From: JAGRGG01 sp965217265
Lineage (GTDB): Bacteria; Pseudomonadota; Alphaproteobacteria; Geminicoccales; Geminicoccaceae
Assembly (NCBI GenBank): GCA_965217265.1
Contig: CBDCHP010000011.1
Location: 868,001 to 932,000 of the forward strand
DNA: 64,000 nt
Direction: 5' to 3'
Shown here: positions 36,380 to 46,203 of the stretch, piece by piece
Layout of the letters: the number at the start of each line of letters is the position of its first letter
Numbering within the stretch: position 1 is the stretch's first letter
The notes under the pieces: model-generated
Databases searched by the model: none
What the model was told of the DNA's origin: nothing
What the model saw: the letters and a program-made list of their open reading frames with translations, nothing else
Program-made: the position numbers and the translations under genes

Positions 36380-37564
36380 ATGGTCGAGAAGGTCAAGCTC
36401 ACCGAGACGGCCGTTGCCGCCCTTCGCCCGCCCTTAGGCGCTTCGGATGTGTTCTACTGGGATAGCGAGGTCGCCGGTTTCGGGCTGCGCGTCTCGCCCA
36501 AGGGCAAGAAGACCTGGATCGCGCAGTACCGCTTTGGCCAAAAGCAGCGCCGTCTTAAGCTGGGTCAGTGGCCCGAGCTTCGCGCCGACAGGGCCCGCAA
36601 GGCCGCGCGCGACGCGCTGGCGGCGGCGAGGAGCGGGAAGGATCCGCAAGCGATGAAGGCCGAGGCCCGTGTTTCAATCCTGACGCTTGGCGACGTTGCC
36701 GACCGTTATATCGAGCGTCACGTCTACCCCCGCCTCTCGGCCTCCTCGCTCGACAGTCAGCAACGGCATCTACGGCGCGAGTGGGCGCCCTTGCGCGACC
36801 TGCCGGTAAATGCGGTCGGGCGCCGTCACGTCGCCGACCTGCTGCCCGAGATCGCGGCCGCCTACGGCGTCGTCACCGCCAATCGGGCGCGAAGCACGTT
36901 GAGCGCGCTTTACGCCTGGGCGATCGCCGAGGGATCGACCGAAGTCAACCCAGTCATGGGCACGAACCTCGCCGGCAAGGAGAGGACGCGCGAGCGCGTC
37001 CTGAGCAGGGGCGAGTTGCGCGCGATCTGGCACGCGACCGCGGCGCCGACCGCCTACAACCGTATCGTACGCCTCCTCACCGGCCAGCGCCGCGGCGAGG
37101 TCGGCGGCATGCGCTGGTCCGAGCTCGACCTTGACGAGGCACTATGGCGCCTGCCGGCGAAGCGGACGAAGAACGGTCATCAGCACCTCGTCCCCTTGCC
37201 GAGGCAAGCCGTCGCCATCCTGCGCGAGGTCTCGCGCGACGCGGCCGACGACACGGCGTTCGGCGTCGCCGGGCGACCGTTCTCAGGCTACAGCGCGGCG
37301 AAGCGGCGGCTCGACGCCCGCGCCGGCATCGGCAGCGGATGGACGGTTCACGACCTGCGCCGCACGGCGGTGACGGGCATGGCCGAGCTCGGCGTCGCGC
37401 CGCACGTGATCGAGGCGGTGGTCAACCACCTCTCGGGCCATCGCGGGGGCGTCGCCGGCATCTACAACCGCGCGCACTACGCGGTCGAGAAGCGCGCGGC
37501 ACTGCAGTCGTGGGCCGACACGATCGAAGGGATCGTGATGCAACCCTCGACCCATGCGGCATAG
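36380..37564 (+). CDS. Tyrosine-type site-specific integrase
   Basis: 394 residues of the P4/CP4-57 integrase group. The N-terminal DUF4102 domain reads VSPKGKKTWIAQYRFGQKQR. The catalytic residues are R in LTGQRRGEVGGMRW (~235), H-x-x-R in HDLRRT (~323), H in NHLSGHR (~350) and Tyr in GIYNR (~360). It drives integration at tRNA-Ala. ATG 36380 with GGAG upstream is chosen. An alternative ATG at 36359 would overlap the arm sites. Confidence 0.92.
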   Translation: MVEKVKLTETAVAALRPPLGASDVFYWDSEVAGFGLRVSPKGKKTWIAQYRFGQKQRRLKLGQWPELRADRARKAARDALAAARSGKDPQAMKAEARVSILTLGDVADRYIERHVYPRLSASSLDSQQRHLRREWAPLRDLPVNAVGRRHVADLLPEIAAAYGVVTANRARSTLSALYAWAIAEGSTEVNPVMGTNLAGKERTRERVLSRGELRAIWHATAAPTAYNRIVRLLTGQRRGEVGGMRWSELDLDEALWRLPAKRTKNGHQHLVPLPRQAVAILREVSRDAADDTAFGVAGRPFSGYSAAKRRLDARAGIGSGWTVHDLRRTAVTGMAELGVAPHVIEAVVNHLSGHRGGVAGIYNRAHYAVEKRAALQSWADTIEGIVMQPSTHAA

Positions 37565-37701
37565 TCTCAAGGGCCGGCCGCGCGGATCGTCAATGGTGGC
37601 TATCGACTTGCAATCCAACCTATCGACTTCTTCGCCCCCGTCCTTGGCTGTATGTAGTGCTGCTCGGCGCGGACGAAGGCTTCAAGCGGTAGGTGCTGGC
37701 C

Positions 37702-38331
37702 ATGGCGCAGATCGACGACCGGGGCTTGATGGCGGCGATGCGTCGGGCGCTGGTGGCGATGGGCGAGCCGATCCCGACCCCGCCGCTCGACGACCTCGTG
37801 CCCGTGGAGGCCGCCGCAGCCCGCGTCGTGCAACGTCTCGGGAACGACCGCGACGGTGCCGTGCAACTGCTCCAGGCCGTCATCGTGACCGGCCACGTCA
37901 AGGGCGTCGACCTGCTCGACGGCGACCTTTGCACGCGACAGCCGCAAACGCCCGACGGGTGGCAGCGGCTGGGCGAATGGCGGTTAAACCCGAGCGGCCA
38001 GCTCTACCGCGCCATGCTCGACGCTGTGCTCGACAAGATCCTCGAGGGCATCGAGGCGCCGGCGAGCAGGCGCCGCGACGGTCGTGGTCGTCAACAGCAT
38101 CCGTTCACCCACGAGGCGCTCATCTTCGCCGGCGCCACGTTGGCCTTCCATAACGGCAAACCGCGCCACGCGATCGAACTGGCCCGAGCGATCCAAGCGC
38201 ATAGCGAAGCTAGCAGCCACGGGATGACGCTCGACACGGCACGCCGCCTTGCCACCAAGGCGATCCAGCACTTCGAGCGGTGTTGCCAAACTGCCCTCGA
38301 CGCCGCGGCAGATATGGAAGACGATCTGTAG
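37702..38331 (+). CDS. Hypothetical island protein
   Basis: 209 residues, no family recognised. Mostly helical and rich in Ala. It contains a basic stretch SRRRDGRGRQQHPFTHEAL in the middle and two Cys near the C-terminus (ERCCQ). It lies between the integrase and the AlpA-like gene, a place often taken by mobilisation or replication accessory genes. An upstream GTG at 37693 is a possible start. Codon use matches the neighbours, supporting a real gene. Confidence 0.55.
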   Translation: MAQIDDRGLMAAMRRALVAMGEPIPTPPLDDLVPVEAAAARVVQRLGNDRDGAVQLLQAVIVTGHVKGVDLLDGDLCTRQPQTPDGWQRLGEWRLNPSGQLYRAMLDAVLDKILEGIEAPASRRRDGRGRQQHPFTHEALIFAGATLAFHNGKPRHAIELARAIQAHSEASSHGMTLDTARRLATKAIQHFERCCQTALDAAADMEDDL

Positions 38332-38407
38332 CTTCGTCACAATATTATTCAAATAATAATAAAATCATTTCGAGCAGGCTTGGCCGACGCTCTCAGGCAT
38401 AACCTTA

Positions 38408-38437
38408 GCGTTCGAGCGCGATCCTGCGTGCGAACGC
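38408..38437. promoter_or_regulatory. Inverted repeat, candidate operator before the AlpA-like gene
   Basis: GCGTTCG at 38408-38414 and CGAACGC at 38431-38437 form a 7-bp inverted repeat with a 16-base gap, ending 16 bases before the regulator's start codon. This is a normal position for an autoregulatory site. Confidence 0.35.
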
Positions 38438-38453
38438 ATGAGGGGCAAGCCTG

Positions 38454-38666
38454 ATGATCAACCAACCGACAACTTCCACCGTCCTACGGCCGACCGAGGC
38501 GGCCAAGCGGCTTGGACTCAGCGTCGTTACGCTGCAGCGCCTGCGCTCGCGGCATGAAGGTCCGCCCCACCTGCGCCTGACCGAGCGCGCCGTCGGCTAC
38601 CGCGTCGAGGATCTCGATGCATGGCTCGAGACCCGCGTGGCCGCGGCGGCGCAACGCTCCCGCTAG
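38454..38666 (+). CDS. AlpA-like helix-turn-helix regulator / excisionase
   Basis: 70 residues. LRPTEAAKRLGLSVVTLQRL is a MerR-like winged HTH and YRVEDLDAWLETR the following wing, as in AlpA/Xis proteins of P4-like elements. These activate excision or regulate the integrase. It follows an AGGGGC ribosome site and precedes the primase. Confidence 0.82.
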   Translation: MINQPTTSTVLRPTEAAKRLGLSVVTLQRLRSRHEGPPHLRLTERAVGYRVEDLDAWLETRVAAAAQRSR

Positions 38667-38744
38667 CCCTGGCTGTGCAAGCTGCGGCGCGTCCACGTGG
38701 CGCGCCGAGCATGAGCACTCAATCGAACTTAAAGGACAACCTGC

Positions 38745-40235
38745 ATGACGACTCCACCCGATAACGGGCAGCGCACGCTCGCCGAGCGCCTGTTCAATAC
38801 CGCCTGCCCCGACGCCGTCCTCAAGCTGCTCAAGGCGCCGCGCTGGGTGTGCTGGAAGTACGAGCAGCGCAAGCCCGGCGGTAAGCCGACCAAGGTGCCC
38901 TACCGGCCCAACGGCCGGCACGCCTCGAGCACCAAGTCCGCGACGTGGTCGCGCTTTCGCCCCTGCGCTGAGGCCGTGGCCATCGGCAACTACGACGGCG
39001 TCGGCGTCGTGCTCGGCGAGGTCACTCCCGAGCGCATCCTGTGCGGCATCGACCTGGATTTGTGCCGCGACCCGAACGACGGCGCGATCAAGCCGTGGGC
39101 GCAGGCGATCCTCGAGCGGTTCCGAACCTACGGCGAGGTCAGCCCGAGCGGCGAAGGGATCAAGCTCCTCTTCTACGTCACGCACCCCATCGAGCTGCCG
39201 GGCAACAAGATCGTCGTCGCCGAGCGTCCGGGCGCGGCGCACCACGAGCAGGTTGAGGTCTACACGAGCGGCCGCTACTTCACCGTCACAGGCCGGCACC
39301 ACCCTGACACGCCGGACAGGATCGCCGACGGCACCGCGGCACTCGAGGCGCTGGTCCCGCGCCTTGCCGAGGCCAAGGGCGAGCGATCCGGTTCCTCGTC
39401 CAGCACCGTGTCCAAGACGACGAAGAAGAGTGCGAAGGCGGCCGCGCGTCCGTTGCCGACCAAGGATGCCCCGCTGCCGGCGAAGTTCGCGGCGCTCCTG
39501 GCGGCGGACTTCGCGCTCGCGGCCGCCTGGGAGCACGGCCGCAAGCTCGGCGGCGGCGGCGACACTTCGGCGAGCGGGCTCGACTACTCGCTGGCGATCC
39601 ACCTCGCCCACGACCTCGACGACGACGAACTTGCCGTCGTGCTCGCCCGTCACCCGCACGGCCAGATCGGCAACGGCACGCTCAACGGCGAGGCGGCCGA
39701 ACGCCGGCTCGACCAGCTGCTCGAGGCGGCGCGCGAGCGGCGCGAGGACAGTCCGCCGTCGCGATCGAGGAGCGACCTGTCGCATGACGCGCTGGCGCTC
39801 GCCATGGGCGAGGCGTGGCAAAACGTCCGCTACGTCGCGACCTGGGGCAGCTGGCTGTTCTGGGACGGCACGCGCTGGAAGGTCGATGACAAGCTTGAGC
39901 ACATGACCCGCGCGCGCACCTTCCTGCGCCAAGAGGCCGAAAAGCTGCTCGAGCGGGCGCGCGCGGCCAAGGATCCTAAAGCCGCCGCGGCGCTCGAGGG
40001 CATGGCGAAGAACCTGCGCTCGGCGGCGACGGTCGCCAACGTTGTCACCCTCGCCCGTAGCAACCCCGGCCAGGTCGCGACCGTCGAGCAGTGGGACGCC
40101 GACCCTTGGCTCTTAGGCACGCCCGGCGGCACGATCGACCTGCGCACCGGCGAACTGAAGCCGGCCGATCCCGCCGACCACATCACCATGCAGACCGCCG
40201 TCGCGCCGGCGCCCCCATCCTCCAGCCCACCCTAG
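38745..40235 (+). CDS. P4-type DNA primase, truncated before the helicase domain
   Basis: 496 residues. The N-terminal primase-polymerase domain has VCWKYEQRKPGGKPTKVPYR, catalytic GIDLDL (~102) and VSPSGEGIKLLF (~135). A D5_N-type region follows (WLFWDGTRW, DPWLLGTPGGTIDLRTGEL, HITMQTAVAPA). Full-length relatives then have an SF3 helicase domain of ~300 residues. Here the protein ends PPSSSPP at TAG 40233 because the DNA joins an unrelated methyltransferase. It probably cannot unwind DNA, so island replication is likely lost. Confidence 0.82.
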   Translation: MTTPPDNGQRTLAERLFNTACPDAVLKLLKAPRWVCWKYEQRKPGGKPTKVPYRPNGRHASSTKSATWSRFRPCAEAVAIGNYDGVGVVLGEVTPERILCGIDLDLCRDPNDGAIKPWAQAILERFRTYGEVSPSGEGIKLLFYVTHPIELPGNKIVVAERPGAAHHEQVEVYTSGRYFTVTGRHHPDTPDRIADGTAALEALVPRLAEAKGERSGSSSSTVSKTTKKSAKAAARPLPTKDAPLPAKFAALLAADFALAAAWEHGRKLGGGGDTSASGLDYSLAIHLAHDLDDDELAVVLARHPHGQIGNGTLNGEAAERRLDQLLEAARERREDSPPSRSRSDLSHDALALAMGEAWQNVRYVATWGSWLFWDGTRWKVDDKLEHMTRARTFLRQEAEKLLERARAAKDPKAAAALEGMAKNLRSAATVANVVTLARSNPGQVATVEQWDADPWLLGTPGGTIDLRTGELKPADPADHITMQTAVAPAPPSSSPP

Positions 40236-42694
40236 AGCGGCGGCGCACCGGCAGCCACTACACGCCGCGCCGCCTGACCGAGCCCCTCGTCGCCGAGACC
40301 CTGCGCCCGATCCTCGCGCGCTTGGGCGAGGACGCGACGCCCGACGCTGTGCTAGCCCTCAAGGTGCTGGACCCGGCGATGGGCTCGGGCGCCTTTCTGG
40401 TCGAGGCCTGCCGCCAGCTCGCGGCGCGGCTGGTCCGGGCCTGGGAGCGCCACCCGCACGCCCGGCCAGCACTCGCCGCCGACGAGGACGCCGAGCTTCG
40501 CGCCCGGCGCGCGGTGGCGCAGCGCTGCCTCTACGGCGTGGACAAGAACCCGATGGCGGTCGACCTCGCCCGGTTGAGCCTGTGGCTCGCCACGCTCGCC
40601 CGCGACCACGAGTTCACCTTCCTCGACCACGCCCTGCGGACCGGGGATTCGCTGGTGGGCTCGAGCGCCGAGGAGATCGGCGACCTGACCTGGCCGGGGC
40701 GACCGAACCCGCAACTCACCTTCGCCCGGCGGCTCGTGGACGAGGCGCTGGCCAAGGTGCGGGACGGGCGCCGCTTCATCCGCGAGGCGGGCGACGATTT
40801 GGGCGAGGCCGAGTTGCGGCCCTACCTGGAGCGCGTCGAGGCCGACCTGCGCGCGGCCAAGACGGTGGGCGACGCGGTGGTGGCCGCCTTCTTCGCCGAG
40901 GCCAAGGACAAGGCGCGCGTCGAGCGCCTTAAGGGCGTCGAGGCCGTCGTTCAGGCGGGCGGATCAGGCTGGCAGGACAAGCTCGCCCCCGCCGTCGTCG
41001 CCCTCGGCCACGGCCCGCACCCCGTCACCCCCTTCCACTGGGAACTCGAATTCCCGGAAGTGTTCGATCGCGCCAACCCCGGCTTCGACGCGGTGGTCGG
41101 CAACCCGCCGTTCGCCGGGAAGAACAACGTCATCGACGGCAACCGCAAAGGCTACCTGCCCTGGCTCCAGACCCTGCACAAAGGGGCACACGGCAACGCC
41201 GACCTCGTCGCGCACTTCTTCCGCCGCGCCTTCGGCATCCTACGCGACGGCGGTGCCCTCGGCCTCATCGCCACCAACACGATCCGCCAGGGCGACACGC
41301 GCGGCACCGGCCTCGCCCCCATCCGGCGTTCGGGCGGGACGATCTACGCGGCCAAGCGCCGGATCAAGTGGCCGGGCGAGGCCGCCGTCGTCGTCGCCGT
41401 CGTCCACGTCCACAAGGGCGGACTCGCGGGGCCATACCGCCTGGACGGGCGCGAGGTGCCGAGGATCACCGCCTTTCTATTCCACGACGGCGGCGACGAC
41501 GACCCGGCCAAGCTGGAGGCCAACGCGGACAAGAGCTTCATCGGCAGCTACGTGCTCGGCATGGGCTTCACCTTCGACGACACCGATAAGAAAGGTGCCG
41601 CCAGCCCGATCAAAGAGATGGCGCGCCTGATCGAGAAGGACCCGCGCAACGAGGAGCGCATCTTTCCCTACATCGGCGGCGAGGAGGTCAACAGCAGTCC
41701 GACCCAGGCGCACCACCGCTACGTCATCAACTTCGAGAACTTCCCGCTGGAGCGGCGCGACCTCGGCCGGGCGTGGGCGGCAGCGGACGCGCGGCGACGG
41801 GAGGAATGGCTTCGCGAGGGCGTCGTGCCGCCCGACTATCCGGAGCCGGTGGCGGCGGATTGGCCGGACCTGCTGGCGATCGTGCGGGAGCGGGTGAAAC
41901 CGGAGAGAGAGAAGCTGCCACCAAAGAACAACTGGAATCGAACTGTCGCAAAATATTGGTGGCGTTTTGGAGCTTATAGAGTAGGTCTTACAGAGGCCAT
42001 CCGCCCGCTTGACCGGGTGCTGGCAATCGCTCGAGTCGGTGAACAGGGTGCCTTCTCGCTTCTGCCGAACGGCACGGTCTATTCCGAACAACTCGTCATC
42101 ATAGCCCTACCGACCCACGCCGCCTTCTGCGCCCTTCAGTCCCGCGTCCACGAGGTTTGGGCGCGCTTCTTCGCCTCGTCGCTGGAGGACAGGCTGCGCT
42201 ACACCCCCTCCGACTGCTTCGAGACCTTTCCCTTCCCGCCCAATTACCAAACGAACCTGAGCCTAGAGGACGCCGGCAAGACCTATTACGAGACCCGCGC
42301 CAACCTGATGCGTGACAACAACGAGGGCCTGACCAAGACCTACAACCGCTTCCACGACCGGGACGAGACCTCGAACCGGATCGGCGAATTGCGCGCGCTG
42401 CACGACAGGATGGACCGCGCCGTGCTCGACGCCTACGGCTGGGGCGACCTCGACCCCGCCCCCGTCTTCGAGCTTGAGTGGGAAAACGAGGACGACGAGG
42501 CGGGCGGGGGCCGGCGCAAGAAGCCCTGGCGCTACCGCTGGCCCGAGGATGTCCGCGACGAGGTGCTGGCGCGGCTGCTGGTCCTCAACAAGGAGCGGCA
42601 CGCGGCCGAGGTGCGGCGCGGTCCGGGCGGGTCCCGGCGCGCGGCGGCGGCCCCGGAGCGGGGCGCGGACGGGGGCGAAGGGGAGTTGCTGTGA
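40211..42694 (+). pseudogene. N-truncated N6-adenine methyltransferase (Eco57I-like, DISARM drmMI-like)
   Basis: The frame from about 40211 encodes ~827 residues: RRRTGSHYTPRRLTEPLVAE, SAM motif I LDPAMGSGAFLVEACRQL (~53) and catalytic VGNPPFAGKN (~298), then a long specificity-like C-terminus. The usual N-terminal several hundred residues are absent. The homology starts exactly where the primase homology stops. No convincing start codon precedes motif I; TTG 40322 is the best candidate, without a ribosome site. It is coupled to drmA by GTGA. Both core motifs are intact, so residual activity is possible if it is translated. Confidence 0.72.
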
Positions 42695-45600
42695 GCATGA
42701 CCACGAGCGGGGCCGTCCGCGACCGCATCCTGCACGCGCTGCGCCGCGACACGGTCGGCCCGCTGCCGCCGACGGCGGACGGCGACCCCGACGCCGACCT
42801 CGCCCGCGAGCGGCTGCGGGAGGCCCCCTCGGCGTGGTACCTCGCGGGCTTCATCGGCCCGCTGGGCGAGGCGGCGCGCGCCGACGACGACCCCGACGCC
42901 GCCGAGGAGCGCGAGACCGCGCAGGAGGACGCGCCCGACGACGACGGGGCCGAGGACGCGGACCAAAACGCCCTCGCCCAGGACGACGCGCCGCCCGAGG
43001 CCCCGGTGGTGCGGCGTCGCTTCGTCCCGGCCTCGATCGGCCTCACCGTCCTGCTGCCCGCCGAAGTCGGGCGGGTCGAGGCCCGCGTCGATTGGGGCGA
43101 CTACGTCACCGAGCCGCCCCTCGACCCCGAACAGCTCGCCGACGGCGCGGAGGGCCCGCTGCCGGAGGTCGAGTGGCTGCGTTGCCCGCGCGGGGCGCTC
43201 GTGACCCTGCCGGTGCCGGAAGCGGGCGGGCGCACCGAAGTGATCGTCCCGGACAGCGCCGCGCCGCTCCTGCCGGGCGGCGGGCTCGTCTTGCAGGCGC
43301 ACGCGCGCCGCTACGACATGCCGGTGCCGGGCGAGGCGGACGTGAAGGTCCGGGTCCTGAGCGTGTTCCTGGTCAACCGCCGGCCGACGGCGCGGCGGCG
43401 CGCGGCGGACGCGACCTACGCCTTCCAGGCCCGCCTGGAGCTGCGCGCCGAGGCCGGCTTCGTCCCCCGGCGCGACACCTCGGGCTACGGCGCCGACGAC
43501 CCCGACCGGCGGCTCGCCGACCTCCACTACCGCGACATCGCCGAGTACGCCGTCGGCCGCAACGTCTCCGGCGCGTGGCGGGCGGACGCGGACGGCGTCG
43601 TGCGCCGGGTCTGGACCGATCCTCTGCCGGTGGCCGAGGTGGAGCGCGTGGCCCCGAACGACACCATCGAGGGCGTCGTCTTCGGCATGGAGGACTTGGC
43701 CGAACGGGCCGAGGCGGGCGGTACCGAGATCCACGAGGCACTCGAAGCCCTGCCGGCGCTCTACGGCGCCTGGATCGCGGCGCAGCGCGGCCGCGGAGGC
43801 GGGCTGGCCCCGCGCCGCGAGGAGGTGGCGCGGGGGCTGATCGCCGACATGGAGCAAGCGCGCCTCAGGATCGCGAGCGGCATCGCCCGGCTGCGCCACG
43901 ACGAACGGGCGCGGCTCGCCTTTCGCGTCGCCAACCTCGCCATCGCGGCGGCGCTTCGCTGCCGTTGGGCGGGGGCGGCGGGCGATCCGGCGGCGGGGCC
44001 GCCGCCCGCGTGGCGCCCGTTCCAGCTCGCCTTCATCCTGCTCAACCTCGACGGCCTCAGCGATGGCGCCCACCCCGACCGCGAGCGCGTCGATCTCCTG
44101 TTCTTCCCGACCGGCGGCGGCAAGACCGAGGCTTACTTGGGCCTCGCCGCCTTCGCCATCGCGCACCGCCGCCTCTTGGGCGGGGGTGTGCTGGGCGCCG
44201 GGGTCTCGGTCATCATGCGCTACACCCTGCGCCTTTTGACCCTGGACCAGCTGGGCCGCGCCGCCGGCATGATCTGCGCCATGGAACTCCTGCGCGACGA
44301 CCCGCGCTTCGTGGACGACAGGGGACGGCGGCTTTTGGGCGACTGGCCGATCGAGATCGGCCTTTGGGTCGGCGCGGACGCGAGCCCGAATCGGCTCGGC
44401 AACGCCAAGGAGAAGGGCGACCACACCGCCGTCGAGCGCGTCGGCAGGTTCAAGCGCAACGGCAAGGACGCGCCGACCCCGATCAAGGCCTGCCCCTGGT
44501 GCGGCACCGGCTTCGACAAGCGCAGCTTCGCCTGCGAGCCTAATAACGTGGCGCCGAAGCGAATGACGCTGCGCTGCGCCAACCCAGCTTGCGACTTCAC
44601 CCGCGAGCGCCCCTTGCCGATCCTGGCCGTGGACGAGGAGATCTACCGCCGCCTGCCCGCCTTTCTCATCGCCACGATCGACAAGTTCGCGGGCCTGCCC
44701 TGGCTCGGCGAGGCCGGGGCCTTCTTCGGCCACGTGGCCCGCCACGACGAGCACGGCTTTTACGGGGCGGCCCGGCCGACGGAGGGGCGTCCGCTCAATT
44801 ACGGTCACAAGCTCGAACCGCCCGATCTCGTCATCCAGGACGAACTGCACCTGATTTCCGGCCCCTTGGGCACGGTGGCAGGTCTCTACGAGAGCGCGAT
44901 CGACGCGCTCGCGACGCGCCGCAAAGGCGAAGCGCGCGTCCGGCCCAAGATCGTCGCCTCCACCGCCACCGTCCGGCGCGCCGCCGACCAGATCCGAACG
45001 CTCTTCGACCGCGGGGACACGCGCATCTTCCCGCCGCCGGGCGTGGACCGCACCGACAGTTGGTTCGCTTGCACCCTTACGGCCGAGCAGTCCCCGGCCC
45101 GGCTCTACGTGGGCCTGGCCGCCCAAGGGCGTGGCCCTAAGTTCGTGTTCCTGCGCGGCCTGCGCGCCGTCATGGCGGCGGCCTGGGCCGAGTTCGAGGC
45201 GGCGGGCGGCTACGCCAACCCCGACAACCCGGCCGATCCTTACGTGACGGCGCTGTGCTACTTCAACGCCCTGCGCGAGCTGGGCGGGGCGCGGCGGATC
45301 GTTGAGGACGAGGTCACGAACCAGCTCGCCGCCTACGCCCTCAGCCGACAGCGCGTCGTGCCGGGGGGGCAGGCGTTTCCCGACCGGGTGCTGCGCGAGC
45401 CGCTCGAATTGACCTCCCGGGTGTCCACGGACGACGTCGCCGCCGCCAAGGGCCGTCTGGAGCGGCGCTTTAATGATAAAAACGCCGATCTCGTCGACGT
45501 GGCGCTCGCCACCAACATGATCTCGGTCGGCCTCGACATCACGCGCCTCGGGCTGATGCTGGTCCAAGGCCAGCCTAAAACCGCCGCCGAGTACATCCAA

Positions 45601-46203
45601 GCGACCAGCCGCGTCGGTCGCGATCCAAAGCGGCCGGGGCTCGTGATCACCGCCTTGAACCTGCACAAGCCCCGCGACCGCGGCCACTACGAGTCCTTCA
45701 CCACCTTTCATGAGAGCTTCTACCGGGCGATCGAGGCGACGAGCGTGACCCCTTGGGCGGCGCGCGCGCTCGACCGTTCGCTCGGTGCCGTCGTGGTGGC
45801 GCTCGCCCGCCACTTGAACCCCGACTTGACCCCGGAGACGGCGGCGCGCCAGATCGAGACGCTGCCGCAGGTGCGCGACGAGGTCGTCGACGTTTTGACA
45901 TCGCGGGCGCCGGCGGCGCAGTTAGTCGGTGGAACGTCGGCGCTTCGCGCCGCCGTTGGGGCGTGCCTCGACGCCTGGATCAAGCGCGCCGACACGCACA
46001 AAGGCCAGTTCGCCTACGGCGACCGTAAGCTCAAGGGCAAGAAGTACCTGCTCTACCAGCCGCTCGACCCGCAGATCCCCGATCCCGCCACCGGCGAGAG
46101 GGTCGTCGAGGCCGCCCGCTCGATGCGCGACGTCGAGGCGAGCGTGGTCCTCAGGATCCGCGATCCCAACGGTGCCAAATTCAAGGCGGACGACGTGCGA
46201 TGA
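42691..46203 (+). CDS. drmA: DISARM-like helicase DrmA
   Basis: 1170 residues of SF2-type helicase. Walker A LLFFPTGGGKTEAYLGL near 470, motif II VIQDELHLISGPLG near 716, motif VI YIQATSRVGRD near 970. A four-Cys zinc ribbon (CPWCGTGF and CANPACD, ~600-633) sits between Walker A and motif II. The N-terminal ~400 residues are acidic and unassigned. DELH and GLDITRLGLMLV fit DrmA of DISARM. GTG 42691 after GGGGAG overlaps the methyltransferase stop. ATG 42697 is possible. The frame is intact. Confidence 0.85.
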   Translation: MSMTTSGAVRDRILHALRRDTVGPLPPTADGDPDADLARERLREAPSAWYLAGFIGPLGEAARADDDPDAAEERETAQEDAPDDDGAEDADQNALAQDDAPPEAPVVRRRFVPASIGLTVLLPAEVGRVEARVDWGDYVTEPPLDPEQLADGAEGPLPEVEWLRCPRGALVTLPVPEAGGRTEVIVPDSAAPLLPGGGLVLQAHARRYDMPVPGEADVKVRVLSVFLVNRRPTARRRAADATYAFQARLELRAEAGFVPRRDTSGYGADDPDRRLADLHYRDIAEYAVGRNVSGAWRADADGVVRRVWTDPLPVAEVERVAPNDTIEGVVFGMEDLAERAEAGGTEIHEALEALPALYGAWIAAQRGRGGGLAPRREEVARGLIADMEQARLRIASGIARLRHDERARLAFRVANLAIAAALRCRWAGAAGDPAAGPPPAWRPFQLAFILLNLDGLSDGAHPDRERVDLLFFPTGGGKTEAYLGLAAFAIAHRRLLGGGVLGAGVSVIMRYTLRLLTLDQLGRAAGMICAMELLRDDPRFVDDRGRRLLGDWPIEIGLWVGADASPNRLGNAKEKGDHTAVERVGRFKRNGKDAPTPIKACPWCGTGFDKRSFACEPNNVAPKRMTLRCANPACDFTRERPLPILAVDEEIYRRLPAFLIATIDKFAGLPWLGEAGAFFGHVARHDEHGFYGAARPTEGRPLNYGHKLEPPDLVIQDELHLISGPLGTVAGLYESAIDALATRRKGEARVRPKIVASTATVRRAADQIRTLFDRGDTRIFPPPGVDRTDSWFACTLTAEQSPARLYVGLAAQGRGPKFVFLRGLRAVMAAAWAEFEAAGGYANPDNPADPYVTALCYFNALRELGGARRIVEDEVTNQLAAYALSRQRVVPGGQAFPDRVLREPLELTSRVSTDDVAAAKGRLERRFNDKNADLVDVALATNMISVGLDITRLGLMLVQGQPKTAAEYIQATSRVGRDPKRPGLVITALNLHKPRDRGHYESFTTFHESFYRAIEATSVTPWAARALDRSLGAVVVALARHLNPDLTPETAARQIETLPQVRDEVVDVLTSRAPAAQLVGGTSALRAAVGACLDAWIKRADTHKGQFAYGDRKLKGKKYLLYQPLDPQIPDPATGERVVEAARSMRDVEASVVLRIRDPNGAKFKADDVR

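Noticed and set aside
38745..42694. Primase-methyltransferase fusion made by -1 frameshifting at the CCCCC run
   Set aside because: Possible in frame terms, but such a fusion has no functional logic, and both halves lack domains at the joint. A deletion explains it better.
42532..45813. Long minus-strand open frame (~1090 codons) opposite drmA
   Set aside because: Its codons mirror the drmA frame in GC-rich DNA, and the product is low-complexity Arg/Gly/Ala. drmA has clear helicase motifs, so the antisense frame is a shadow.
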